In this document: positions 8,214 through 15,598 of the stretch, piece after piece
Layout: each line of letters starts with the position of its first letter
Numbering within the stretch: the first letter of the stretch is position 1
Source of the DNA: JBOGTC01 sp050692055
GTDB taxonomy: Bacteria > Chloroflexota > Limnocylindria > QHBO01
Length of the DNA: 49,735 nt
Direction: 5' to 3'
NCBI GenBank assembly: GCA_050692055.1
Contig: JBOGTC010000152.1
Location: 1-49,735 of the forward strand
Notes under the pieces: generated by a model
Databases searched by the model: none
What the model was told of the DNA's origin: nothing
Seen by the model: the letters and a program-made list of their open reading frames with translations, nothing else
Program-made: the position numbers and the translations under genes

Positions 8214-8401
8214 CGGCGCCGTCGCGCGCGCGAATCGCCGAATTCATACCCAGGCTGCATGCAGAGCCGAGAACAGCCCTGGGCTCGCCAGATTCATGCT
8301 CCACGCCGCAGGACGGCGACCCAGCCCCCTCCCGGCTCGTCTCGCGCAGACCACATATGAATCTGGCGGCAACTCGCCGCGCAGGGGTGGTCCGAACGTG
8401 A
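8210..8401 (+). CDS. Possible 63-residue ORF bridging korD and korA
   Basis: The ATG overlaps the korD stop as ATGA and the TGA overlaps the korA GTG as GTGA. The frame is thus stitched into the operon at both ends, as translationally coupled genes are. The product (starting MTAPSRARIAEFIPRLHAEP) resembles nothing I recognise and its composition is not convincingly protein-like. The 83-bp inverted repeat 8286-8368 lies wholly inside it. It may be a real coupled peptide, or a frame kept open across an inserted repeat so that ribosomes reach korA. Confidence 0.35.
   Translation: MTAPSRARIAEFIPRLHAEPRTALGSPDSCSTPQDGDPAPSRLVSRRPHMNLAATRRAGVVRT
8286..8368. repeat. Inverted repeat with 12-bp perfect arms
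   Basis: CGCCAGATTCAT at 8286-8297 is exactly complementary to ATGAATCTGGCG at 8357-8368. The GCCAGATTC core also forms the tip of the larger element at 20292-20438, suggesting related intergenic elements. Confidence 0.7.
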
Positions 8402-9534
8402 CCCGCAAGCTGACGCAGGGGAACGAGGCAGTCTTCCGCGGGGCGCTCGCCGCCGGAGCGAGCTACTACGCCGGCTATCCGATCAGCCCGTCCACCGAGA
8501 TTCTCAACGTCGCGTCGGGACATGCGGCGGAGCATCCCGAGTTTCGCTTTCTCCAGGCAGAGGACGAGATCGCGAGCGCGAACGCCGTCATCGGTGCCTC
8601 GCTGGCGGGCGCCAAAGCCTTTACCGCCACCAGCGGCCCGGGCTTCAGCCTGATGCAGGAGGCAATCGGCTACGCGCAGAAGGTCGGCGTGCCGTGCGTC
8701 TTCGTGAACGTCATGCGGGTGGGGCCGGCGACCGGCATGCCGACGATGCCTGGGCAGGGCGACATCATGCAGGTCAAGTGGGGCAGCACGGGCGACTACA
8801 CGCCCCTGGCCTTCTACCCCAACGGCGTCGAGGAGGCATTCCGCGTCACGGTCGATGCGTTCAATGCCGCCGAGGAGTCGCTCTCACCGGTCGTCGTCCT
8901 GTCGGACACCTTCGTCGCGCACCTCAACGAGGTGGTCGACCTTGACGAGCTGGCGGCCGGCCTGCGCATCGTGGAGCGTGAAGTCCCGCCGCTGGGGCGG
9001 CACGAGAGTCAGCCCCGCTTCTTCGCGGGCGTCCTGATGTACGAGCACGGGCCGAACGCGGGCGAGCCGGCCACGGCCGATGCCGACGAGTACATGCGCC
9101 AGTACTACGCCGCCAAGCATCGGCATCTCGACGTTGCAGCACGTTACGCGCAATACGAGCATGGCTGGAACGTCGATGCCGAGGTGCTGATCGTGTGCTA
9201 TGGCATCGTCTCGCGGGTCGCCGCGCCGCTGCGCGAGGAGTACGCCCTCTTCCGGCCGATTCGCATCCATCCGGTCCTCGCCGACGAGCTCGCCGCGGTG
9301 GCCGAGCGGTACCGCGAGGTCGTGGTCGTGGAAGCGAACGATGGCCAGTACGCGGACATGGTGGAGCTGGCGATGCATCGCCAGGTCAAGCGCGTCCCGC
9401 TGCTCGGCGGCCGGATCAGCCTGGAAGCCGTGCGCGAGGGGATCGAGCGCGTGCTGAGTGGTGGGCCGTCCGAGCCGCCAATCCCGTCAGAACCGGCCGA
9501 GCGCCATGCTCCTTCGCCGCTGGGAGCGGTCTAG
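8398..9534 (+). CDS. korA: 2-oxoacid:ferredoxin oxidoreductase, alpha subunit
   Basis: The 378-residue product starts (GTG) TRKLTQGNEAVFRGALAAGA, followed by YYAGYPISPSTEILN, which is the YPITPSTE-type signature of the pyrimidine-binding domain. Further on are TATSGPGFSLMQEAIGYA and GMPTMPGQGDIMQVKWG, both typical of KorA. The gamma domain is not fused here; it is encoded separately downstream. With KorB it forms the thiamine-diphosphate catalytic core that oxidatively decarboxylates a 2-oxoacid (probably 2-oxoglutarate) to acyl-CoA, reducing ferredoxin. The GTG at 8398 overlaps the preceding small ORF as GTGA. Confidence 0.94.
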   Translation: MTRKLTQGNEAVFRGALAAGASYYAGYPISPSTEILNVASGHAAEHPEFRFLQAEDEIASANAVIGASLAGAKAFTATSGPGFSLMQEAIGYAQKVGVPCVFVNVMRVGPATGMPTMPGQGDIMQVKWGSTGDYTPLAFYPNGVEEAFRVTVDAFNAAEESLSPVVVLSDTFVAHLNEVVDLDELAAGLRIVEREVPPLGRHESQPRFFAGVLMYEHGPNAGEPATADADEYMRQYYAAKHRHLDVAARYAQYEHGWNVDAEVLIVCYGIVSRVAAPLREEYALFRPIRIHPVLADELAAVAERYREVVVVEANDGQYADMVELAMHRQVKRVPLLGGRISLEAVREGIERVLSGGPSEPPIPSEPAERHAPSPLGAV

Positions 9535-9551
9535 CGTCGTGACCACCGGGC

Positions 9552-9631
9552 AGTTGCCAGACACCGCTGTGATCGGCGTTATCGCCGTGGTAGGCCAAGG
9601 AAGTTGCCAAACGGCGATGTCATCGACGTTA
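9552..9631. repeat. Two 30-bp direct repeats in the korA-korB spacer
   Basis: The units 9552-9581 and 9602-9631 both start AGTTGCCA and end CGTTA, matching at about 24 of 30 positions, 50 bases apart. The 302-base spacer 9535-9836 otherwise holds a Lys/Arg/Pro codon run near korB and no other recognisable gene. Confidence 0.6.
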
Positions 9632-9744
9632 GGCGGCCGGCGGGGCGTGAGAGCGGTGCGCCGCGCGCAGCCCCACGCTCGAATGGTGCGGCGGGCAACT
9701 CGTCGCATGGGTCAGGGATCACCTAACTACGACCACAGCGAAGA

Positions 9745-9864
9745 ATGGCAACAAAGCGCCCCAAGCCCCGGAAGCGTCCAAAGCGCCGGAAGCGGCCGAA
9801 GCGTCCCAAACGGCCAAGGCCACGAGGCAGCCACCCATGCCTGAAGCGCCGATGGCCGAGATGA
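9745..9864 (+). CDS. Possible 39-residue Lys/Arg/Pro-repeat peptide
   Basis: From the ATG at 9745 the frame reads MATKRPKPRKRPKRRKRPKR and continues with KRP-type repeats before stopping at 9864, 28 bases inside korB. The DNA is a run of AAGCG(C/T)CC-like units. The peptide is extremely basic and would bind nucleic acid if made. No good ribosome site is seen (CACAGCGAAG upstream). It could equally be a simple repeat with no coding role. A second small basic ORF occurs at 48916-49047. Confidence 0.25.
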   Translation: MATKRPKPRKRPKRRKRPKRPKRPRPRGSHPCLKRRWPR

Positions 9865-11273
9865 CCTACAAGGATCGGCTCAAGCTCGACCTGTTCCCCA
9901 CGATCTGGTGCCCGGGCTGCGGCATCGGCACCATCATGATGATGCTGGCCATGGTCCTCGACGAGATGAAGCTCGATGAGCGCAACACGGTGATCGTCAC
10001 GGGGATCGGCTGCACCGGGCGCATGGGTGGCTACCTCAAGCACGAGGCGGTCTACACGCTCCACGGCCGCACGCTGCCGGTGGCGGAGGCCATCAAGACG
10101 GTTCGGCCCGAGATGAACGTCATCGTCGTGGCCGGCGACGGCGATACCGCGAGCATCGGCGGCAACCACCTCATTCACACCATCCGTCGCAACGCGCCGG
10201 TCACGGTGCTGTGCAACAACAACGAGATCTACGGTCTCACCGGGGGCCAGACCGGCCCCACCACGCCGACCGGCACGAAGACCCTCTCTTCCCCCGGCGG
10301 CAACCCGAACACGCCGATCAACCTCCAGGGCCTCGTTCGCAGCTCACCCGACGCGCTCTACGCGAAGACGACGGTCTACCACCAGCTCCACATGCGCAAC
10401 GTGATCCGCGAGGCGATCGAGTGGCCTGGCTTCAGCTTCGTCGACATCACCAGCCAGTGCATCGAGAACAACGGGCGGCGCATCGGCTTTGCCAGCGCCA
10501 ACGAGATGCTCACCTTCTACCGCAAGACCTACAAGCGCGCACCGAAGGACGCCACGCAGCTCAACGCCTTCGAGATCGGCGTCGTCTACCCGGTCGAGCA
10601 TCCGGCGCTGAACGGCCACAACGGGACCGATGCGCAGCGCCCGCAGGCGCTGCCGGAGCAGCCGCCAGGACCGATGACGTCGGCGACCGATTCCCCCGGC
10701 GATGGCGGCGCCACGGCACCCGAGGCGTCCACGAAGGTCGTCGAGCGGACCGATGACGAGAAGGCGCGCCGCCGAGCCGAGTCGCAGCAGCGCGCGGCGC
10801 TCATGGCACAGCTGCCGGCCGACGTGAAGATGCGCGTCGCCAAGCGGGAGCTCACCCTGCCGCAGGCCCTTGCCGATGCGGGCCTCGAGATTCCCGAGTG
10901 GCTGCGCTCGGGCGCGAGCGCGCCCGCCGACGCGCCCGTCGCGCCAGGTGCGGTGGAGGTCTCGGCGACCGGCGCCGATCCCGAGTCGGAGCTGAAGCCG
11001 CAGCTCGATGCCCAGAAGGCCGAGGCAGCGGCGGAGAGCCGTGACCTCATCGGCGGCCAGCCGGGCGAAGACACCCAGCCGGCGATGCCTCGCACCGCGG
11101 ACGATGCGAAGCCGGCATCGGTCTCTGGTGACCCGAAGGAGGCCAAGCGGGCGGAGGCGCAGCGGAAGCTCGCGCTGATGCAGCGGCTGCCGTCCGAGCT
11201 CAAGCTGCGGGTGGCCAAGCGCGAGATCACCATCGAGGACGCAATGCGCGAAGCCGGAGTCGAACCGGAATGA
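9837..11273 (+). CDS. korB: 2-oxoacid:ferredoxin oxidoreductase, beta subunit with duplicated C-terminal extension
   Basis: Residues 1-255 are a normal KorB: WCPGCGIGT (24-32), GIGCTGRMGGYL, the thiamine-diphosphate/Mg site GDGDTASIGGNH (101-111) to NNNEIYGLTGGQ (127-138), and SFVDITSQCIENN. The usual protein ends soon after, but this one continues to residue 478. The extension holds two similar modules of about 44 residues (roughly 307-351 and 433-476), each a charged helix followed by LP-(A/S)-(D/E)-(V/L)-K-(M/L)-RVAKRE-(L/I)-T and a second helix. A Pro/Ala/Asp/Glu-rich linker separates them. Its TGA overlaps korC as ATGA. The start at 9837 has GAGG nine bases upstream; 9852 is an alternative. 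Confidence 0.93.
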   Translation: MPEAPMAEMTYKDRLKLDLFPTIWCPGCGIGTIMMMLAMVLDEMKLDERNTVIVTGIGCTGRMGGYLKHEAVYTLHGRTLPVAEAIKTVRPEMNVIVVAGDGDTASIGGNHLIHTIRRNAPVTVLCNNNEIYGLTGGQTGPTTPTGTKTLSSPGGNPNTPINLQGLVRSSPDALYAKTTVYHQLHMRNVIREAIEWPGFSFVDITSQCIENNGRRIGFASANEMLTFYRKTYKRAPKDATQLNAFEIGVVYPVEHPALNGHNGTDAQRPQALPEQPPGPMTSATDSPGDGGATAPEASTKVVERTDDEKARRRAESQQRAALMAQLPADVKMRVAKRELTLPQALADAGLEIPEWLRSGASAPADAPVAPGAVEVSATGADPESELKPQLDAQKAEAAAESRDLIGGQPGEDTQPAMPRTADDAKPASVSGDPKEAKRAEAQRKLALMQRLPSELKLRVAKREITIEDAMREAGVEPE

Positions 11274-11884
11274 GCACGAAGATCGCGCTCGACGGGGTCG
11301 GCGGCCAGGGCGTGCGGGTCATCGCCGGCGTGCTGGGTGCGCTGCTGGCGCGGATGGGCAAGCAGGTGACCGTGCTCTTCGACTACGACTCATCCGTCCG
11401 CGGCTCGATGTCCGATGCCTTCGTCATCTTCGATGACGAGCCGATCCTCAACCCGGTGGTCGAGGAGGCGGACATCATGCTCAAGCTGGCCGACAAGGGC
11501 CACCTGCGCATCAGCGGGCGCAAGGTCGTCGCCGACCTGGGCCTGGACGTGCCCGGCGCCGAGCAGATCCCGTTCGCCTCGCTCGGCAGCCAGCACTTCG
11601 GCAAGGAGCTGTTCGGCAACATGATCGCGCTCGGTCGCCTGCTGCGCCTGGCCGGGATCGAGTTCGACGAGCCATCGATCCGCGAGTCGCTGCCGAAGCG
11701 CTTCGTGGACGAGAACATCGCCGCAGTGCGCTTCGGCTACGAGCTGACCGATGCCGAGATCGCGCGGCTGGCCGCCGCCGCGCCGCCAAGCCGCTTCCAG
11801 ATGAACGCCGCCGCGACCGCACAGACGCACGAGCGAACGATCTCGGCCGGGCACGGCGTGGCGGCCGGCGAGCCGCTTTCCTGA
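11270..11884 (+). CDS. korC: 2-oxoacid:ferredoxin oxidoreductase, gamma subunit
   Basis: The 204-residue product begins KIALDGVGGQGVRVIAGVLG, the gamma-domain signature, followed by TVLFDYDSSVRGSMSDAFVI and GNMIALGRLL, as in KorC/PorG. It completes the KorABCD set and binds the CoA-proximal face of the complex in known homologues. It starts inside the korB stop (ATGA), so the two are tightly coupled. The last 40 residues are Ala-rich and look unstructured. Adenosine deaminase follows after 14 bases. Confidence 0.93.
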   Translation: MSTKIALDGVGGQGVRVIAGVLGALLARMGKQVTVLFDYDSSVRGSMSDAFVIFDDEPILNPVVEEADIMLKLADKGHLRISGRKVVADLGLDVPGAEQIPFASLGSQHFGKELFGNMIALGRLLRLAGIEFDEPSIRESLPKRFVDENIAAVRFGYELTDAEIARLAAAAPPSRFQMNAAATAQTHERTISAGHGVAAGEPLS

Positions 11885-11898
11885 CCATAGCTGCGCCG

Positions 11899-12996
11899 GT
11901 GAGCATCGATCTCGACGTCATCCGTCGCGCGCCGAAGGTGCTGCTGCACGACCACCTCGACGGTGGACTGCGACCGACGACGGTGATCGAGCTGGCGGCC
12001 GAGGCTGGCTACCGCGAGCTGCCGACGACGGATCCCGCCGAGCTGAGCCGATGGTTCACGCGCGGCGCGGACCGCAAGTCGCTCGAGCTCTATCTCGACG
12101 GGTTCCGGCACACCGTGGCGGTGATGCAGACGCGCGACGCGATCGAGCGGGTAGCCGCCGAGTGCGCCGAGGACCTGGCCGCCGACGGCATCGTGTATGC
12201 CGAGGTCCGCATGGCTCCCGAGCTCCTGACCGATGGCGGCCTGACCCTGGATGAGGCGGTGACTGCCATGCTCGAGGGCTTCCGGCGCGGGACGGCCGCG
12301 TCGCCGATCACGATCGGCCTGATCGTCACCGCCATGCGCCAGGCGGCGAAATCCGTCGAGATCGCAGAGCTTGCCGTGCGCCATCGGGACGCGGGCGTGG
12401 TGGGCTTCGACATCGCCGGGCCGGAGGCCGGTTACCCGCCGACGCGGCACCTCGACGCGTTTCAGCTCATCGCGCGCGAGAACTTCCACTTCACGATCCA
12501 TGCCGGCGAGGGATTCGGGCTCCCGTCGATCTGGGAGGCGCTGCAGTGGTGCGGCGCCGAGCGGCTGGGGCACGGCGTCCGGATCGTCGACGACCTCACC
12601 GTACGACCGGACGGCCGCGTGGCAATGGGACGGTTGGCGACCTACGTTCGCGACCGGCGTGTGCCGCTCGAGATGTGCCCCACCTCGAACGTCCACACCG
12701 GCGCGGCCCCCTCGCTCGAGGAGCACCCGATCGACCTGCTGCGTCGCCTGCGCTTCCGCGTCACCGTCAACACCGACAACCGGCTCATGAGCGGCATCTC
12801 CCTCTCCTCCGAGTTCGCGAACCTGGGCCGAACCTTCGGGATTGGCCTCGACGACATGGAGTGGCTGACGCTCAACGCCATGAAGTCCGCGTTCTGGCCG
12901 TTCGACGGCCGGCTGCGCATCATCAACGAGCAGATCAAGCCCGGCTACGCCTCCTTGCGTGCCGCCGCGGCCGCCGCCGAGCTGACCACCGCCTGA
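11899..12996 (+). CDS. add: Adenosine deaminase
   Basis: The 365-residue enzyme carries the metal ligands HDHLDGG (H17, H19), the HAGE motif (H201, E204), LGHG (H225) and TVNTDNRLMSG (zinc-ligand D293). The Asp that follows in the eukaryotic and enteric enzymes is Asn294 here. As I recall, actinobacterial-type adenosine deaminases share this NTDN form, so activity is expected. It deaminates adenosine or deoxyadenosine to inosine. A GTG start 14 bases after korC makes it the last gene of the kor operon, and a hairpin follows at 13010. Confidence 0.94.
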   Translation: MSIDLDVIRRAPKVLLHDHLDGGLRPTTVIELAAEAGYRELPTTDPAELSRWFTRGADRKSLELYLDGFRHTVAVMQTRDAIERVAAECAEDLAADGIVYAEVRMAPELLTDGGLTLDEAVTAMLEGFRRGTAASPITIGLIVTAMRQAAKSVEIAELAVRHRDAGVVGFDIAGPEAGYPPTRHLDAFQLIARENFHFTIHAGEGFGLPSIWEALQWCGAERLGHGVRIVDDLTVRPDGRVAMGRLATYVRDRRVPLEMCPTSNVHTGAAPSLEEHPIDLLRRLRFRVTVNTDNRLMSGISLSSEFANLGRTFGIGLDDMEWLTLNAMKSAFWPFDGRLRIINEQIKPGYASLRAAAAAAELTTA

Positions 12997-13009
12997 CGAG
13001 CCGGCACTT

Positions 13010-13036
13010 GCCTCTCGACAACGGGCGACGAGAGGC
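13010..13036 (+). terminator. Hairpin after adenosine deaminase
   Basis: GCCTCTCG (13010-13017) pairs perfectly with CGAGAGGC (13029-13036) across an 11-base loop, 13 bases after the stop. There is no T-run. Confidence 0.5.
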
Positions 13037-13120
13037 GGAGACTATCGGTCCACAGCCGACCCGGCCACGCCGGGAGAGCCTCGACGGCCGAGCCGGCGCC
13101 AGGGCCGCTGGGAGGTGCCC

Positions 13121-13519
13121 ATGATTGCGTTCATCGTCGAGAGTGAGAACCGTCCGGGCGAGATCGCGCGGATCAGCGAGGCGGTTGCCGAGAAGGGGAT
13201 CAACATCACCGCCCTCGGCAGCGTCGCGTGGGGCGAGCGCGGTGCCATCGGCCTCCAGACCAGCGATCCGGATGAGACGCGGGATGCGTTCGACCGTGCC
13301 GGTCTGGTCTACCGCGAGGTCGAAACGGTCGAGTTTCACCTGCCCGATAAGCCGGGAACGCTGGCCAGCGCAAGCCGCAAGCTGGCCAACGCCGGCGTGA
13401 ACGTCGAGTTCCTCGTGCCGTCAGGCATGAGGGGCGGTGACGTCGCGTTCACGGCGGGCGTGGACAACGTTCCGCTCGCGCAGCAGGCGCTTGGGGCAGC
13501 CGTCCTCACACACGCCTGA
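13121..13519 (+). CDS. Tandem ACT-domain protein
   Basis: The 132-residue product has two ACT repeats: IAFIVESENRPGEIARISEA (residues about 2-65) and VEFHLPDKPGTLASASRKLA (about 70-130). Tandem ACT proteins of this size bind amino acids and act as small sensors; the ligand is unknown. The ATG at 13121 has GGGAGG five bases upstream, a strong ribosome site that decides the start over the GTG at 13115. It is followed by a perfect hairpin at 13541. A spacer of 124 bases separates it from adenosine deaminase. Confidence 0.88.
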   Translation: MIAFIVESENRPGEIARISEAVAEKGINITALGSVAWGERGAIGLQTSDPDETRDAFDRAGLVYREVETVEFHLPDKPGTLASASRKLANAGVNVEFLVPSGMRGGDVAFTAGVDNVPLAQQALGAAVLTHA

Positions 13520-13540
13520 GGCCCGGTCAGCCAGGCCGAC

Positions 13541-13564
13541 GGGGACGGGAGGCCTCCCGTCCCC
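13541..13564. terminator. Perfect 24-base palindrome, likely terminator
   Basis: GGGGACGGGAGG followed directly by CCTCCCGTCCCC gives a very stable stem 21 bases after the ACT gene stop. There is no T-tract, as is common in G+C-rich genomes. Confidence 0.65.
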
Positions 13565-13593
13565 GCCTCCCCTCCGAGCATTGGAGCGACGCG

Positions 13594-13860
13594 ATGAGCG
13601 ATGAGCACGATCCCGCGCAGGCCATCGGAACCGTGACCCATTACTTCAGCCACCTGTCGGTGGCAGCCATCACGCTGAAGCAGCCACTCGCCATCGGTGA
13701 GCGGATTCATATTCGTGGACACACGTCGGACGTCGAGCAGACCGTCGAGTCGATGGAGGTCGAGCACGAGCACGTTGAGCGAGCCGGACCGGGCGACGAC
13801 GTGGCGCTCAAGGTCGTCGACCACGTCCGCGACCACGACCTCGTCTATCGCGAGGCCTGA
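13594..13860 (+). CDS. EF-Tu domain 2-like small protein
   Basis: The 88-residue product (GTVTHYFSHLSVAAITL, LAIGERIHIRGHTSDVEQTV, SMEVEHEHVERAGPGDDVAL, VRDHDLVYR) matches the widespread stand-alone translation-factor beta-barrel proteins. Their key feature is the (I/V)G.V.HYF....VA opening and the G.T.DF.Q.V.SM.(I/V)EH pattern. Members are annotated as elongation-factor-like, but no function is proven. GGAG stands eight bases before the ATG. The product is soluble and cytoplasmic. Confidence 0.85.
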   Translation: MSDEHDPAQAIGTVTHYFSHLSVAAITLKQPLAIGERIHIRGHTSDVEQTVESMEVEHEHVERAGPGDDVALKVVDHVRDHDLVYREA

Positions 13861-13917
13861 GCAGAGCGCGGCACCGTCGTCAGTCTGCGCGGCCGACGCC
13901 CCGTTCTTGCCGTCCGT

Positions 13918-14021
13918 GCACGTAACTACGAGGAAGGGCCCGATCCTGGCCTCTTATTGATCGTTTCTTGCGCCGGACGCACAGGATGACCATGCAGACG
14001 GCGATCGTGGTAGTTACGTGC
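13918..14021. repeat. Inverted repeat with 12-bp perfect arms
   Basis: GCACGTAACTAC at 13918-13929 is exactly complementary to GTAGTTACGTGC at 14010-14021. It fills most of the 215-base gap between two convergent genes. The interior encodes nothing recognisable. Confidence 0.65.
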
Positions 14022-14075
14022 GCTGGGTGCAAAACGAGGGGAAGTCACGAGGGCCAATGGCCAGCGCCGCCCTCG

Positions 14076-14960
14076 TCAGCGGGCGACGGCTGTCAGCTCG
14101 AGCGCATCGAGCGCGGCGTCCAGCTGCCGGGCCTCGTCTCCCGTGAGCTGCCGGAGTGGCGCACGCACGTCGGTTTGAACCGCTACGCCGCGCCTCCCCA
14201 GGACCTGCTTCGCGGCGGCGATGAACTGGCCGCTCGCCTCCATCACGGAGCGCAGCTCGCGCAGTCGCCTCTCGGCCGCCTCCGACGGGTCGTCGAGCGC
14301 CTGCCGCACGACGTCGGGGAAGGCGGCGGCCATACCTGAGACGGAGCCGATCGCGCCGGCACGAAGCCCGGCCGGGATGAGCGGCTCGTTCCCGATGAGC
14401 ACCGGCAGCTCCAGCGCCAGGTACGGCTCGACGTTCGACCACGGCGACTCGCTCACCTTCAGGCCGGCCAGGTTGTCGACCGACTCGGCGATGCGCCGGA
14501 TCACGTCAACCGGGATCGGATAGCCAGAGCGCGCGGTGAAGGCGTAGCAGAAGAAGGGGAGCGGCGCGCAGGCACGCGCTGCGGCCACGAAGTGCGCGGT
14601 CAGCGCGTCGTCGTCGAGGGCGAAGTACGGCGGTGCGATGACGGCCACGGCATCTGCGCCGATCTCCCCGGCCCCGGCGGCAAGCGTGCAGGTGTCGGCC
14701 GTGGTCTGGGCGCCGGCATGGACGATCAGCGTGCCGGAGACCGCCTCGCGGAAGGCGACAGCCGCGCGCCGCCGCTCTTCGAGCGAGAGGAGCACGCCTT
14801 CGCCGGTCGTGCCGCAGGCGAAGACGCCGTCCGCACCGTGTGACTCCAGGAAGGCGACGTAGGGCTGCACTGCCGCTTCATCGACATCGCTGCCGCCATC
14901 GGTCAAGGGCGAGACGGCCGCGACGACGAGCGGGCGATGCTCGAGATCCGTCAGCTGCAT
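14076..14960 (-). CDS. Dihydrodipicolinate synthase/N-acetylneuraminate lyase family aldolase
   Basis: The 294-residue TIM-barrel protein has the GTTGEG pyruvate-carboxylate motif (50-55), the catalytic Tyr in FFCYAF (Y139) and the Schiff-base Lys in AGLKVSESP (K168). It is therefore an active-looking class I aldolase. Other key substrate residues are not diagnostic, so the true substrate (lysine pathway, sialic acid or a keto-deoxy sugar acid) is open. No lysine or sugar genes are adjacent. The ATG at 14960 is preceded by TACGAT with a 7-base gap. Confidence 0.88.
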   Translation of the reverse strand: MQLTDLEHRPLVVAAVSPLTDGGSDVDEAAVQPYVAFLESHGADGVFACGTTGEGVLLSLEERRRAAVAFREAVSGTLIVHAGAQTTADTCTLAAGAGEIGADAVAVIAPPYFALDDDALTAHFVAAARACAPLPFFCYAFTARSGYPIPVDVIRRIAESVDNLAGLKVSESPWSNVEPYLALELPVLIGNEPLIPAGLRAGAIGSVSGMAAAFPDVVRQALDDPSEAAERRLRELRSVMEASGQFIAAAKQVLGRRGVAVQTDVRAPLRQLTGDEARQLDAALDALELTAVAR

Positions 14961-15037
14961 GTCACCGATCGTAGCGCTTCGGCTCATCGGTGTAGACTCG
15001 AACGAAGCCCCGCGAACGTTCGAGGGAGGCGCCAAGC
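14961..15037. promoter_or_regulatory. Divergent promoter region, aldolase / ferredoxin
   Basis: TACGAT (minus, 14973-14968) faces the aldolase start. TAGACT (plus, 14993-14998) lies 39 bases before the ferredoxin GTG, which unlike most first genes has a leader with a GGGAGG ribosome site. Confidence 0.45.
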
Positions 15038-15280
<243 letters not shown>

Positions 15281-15289
15281 CCGGGACCG

Positions 15290-15598
15290 ATGCCTCGCCT
15301 GATCGCGCTCTACAACGTTCCCGAAGACGCGGACGCATTCGACGCGCACTACCGCGACGTGCACTCGCCCATCGTCAGCCGCTACCCGAACCTGCGTGAC
15401 GTGCGCCTCACGAAGCTCGCCGGTGTCGGCGGCCGCGAGGCGCCCTACTACCTGATGGCCGAGATGACGTTCGACTCGTTCGCCAATCTCTCCGATGCTC
15501 TCGGGTCCGAGGCCGGTGCCGAGAGCGCGAAAGACCTGCGCAACTTTGCATCCGCCGGCGTCACGCTCTTCGTCGCTCCCGACGAGGCCGATGCCTGA
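15290..15598 (+). CDS. EthD-domain protein
   Basis: The 102-residue product (MPRLIALYNVPEDADAFDAH, then YRDVHSPIVSRYPNL) has the EthD dimeric alpha-beta barrel pattern, with the conserved HSP after a Y/F-x-x-VH. EthD proteins accompany oxidative degradation of ethers and other compounds, but their chemistry is not settled. It starts nine bases after the ferredoxin in the context GGGACCGATG, and its end overlaps the following crotonase gene by eight bases, so the three form an operon. Confidence 0.88.
   Translation: MPRLIALYNVPEDADAFDAHYRDVHSPIVSRYPNLRDVRLTKLAGVGGREAPYYLMAEMTFDSFANLSDALGSEAGAESAKDLRNFASAGVTLFVAPDEADA

Noticed and set aside
9458..9844. 128-codon open frame across the korA end and the korA-korB spacer
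   Set aside because: It begins inside korA in another frame and includes the repeat DNA; no motif supports it.
12775..12780. Asp to Asn change next to the zinc-ligand Asp in adenosine deaminase
   Set aside because: NTDN followed by RLMS is, as I recall, the normal form in many bacterial members, so it is not a sign of loss of function.
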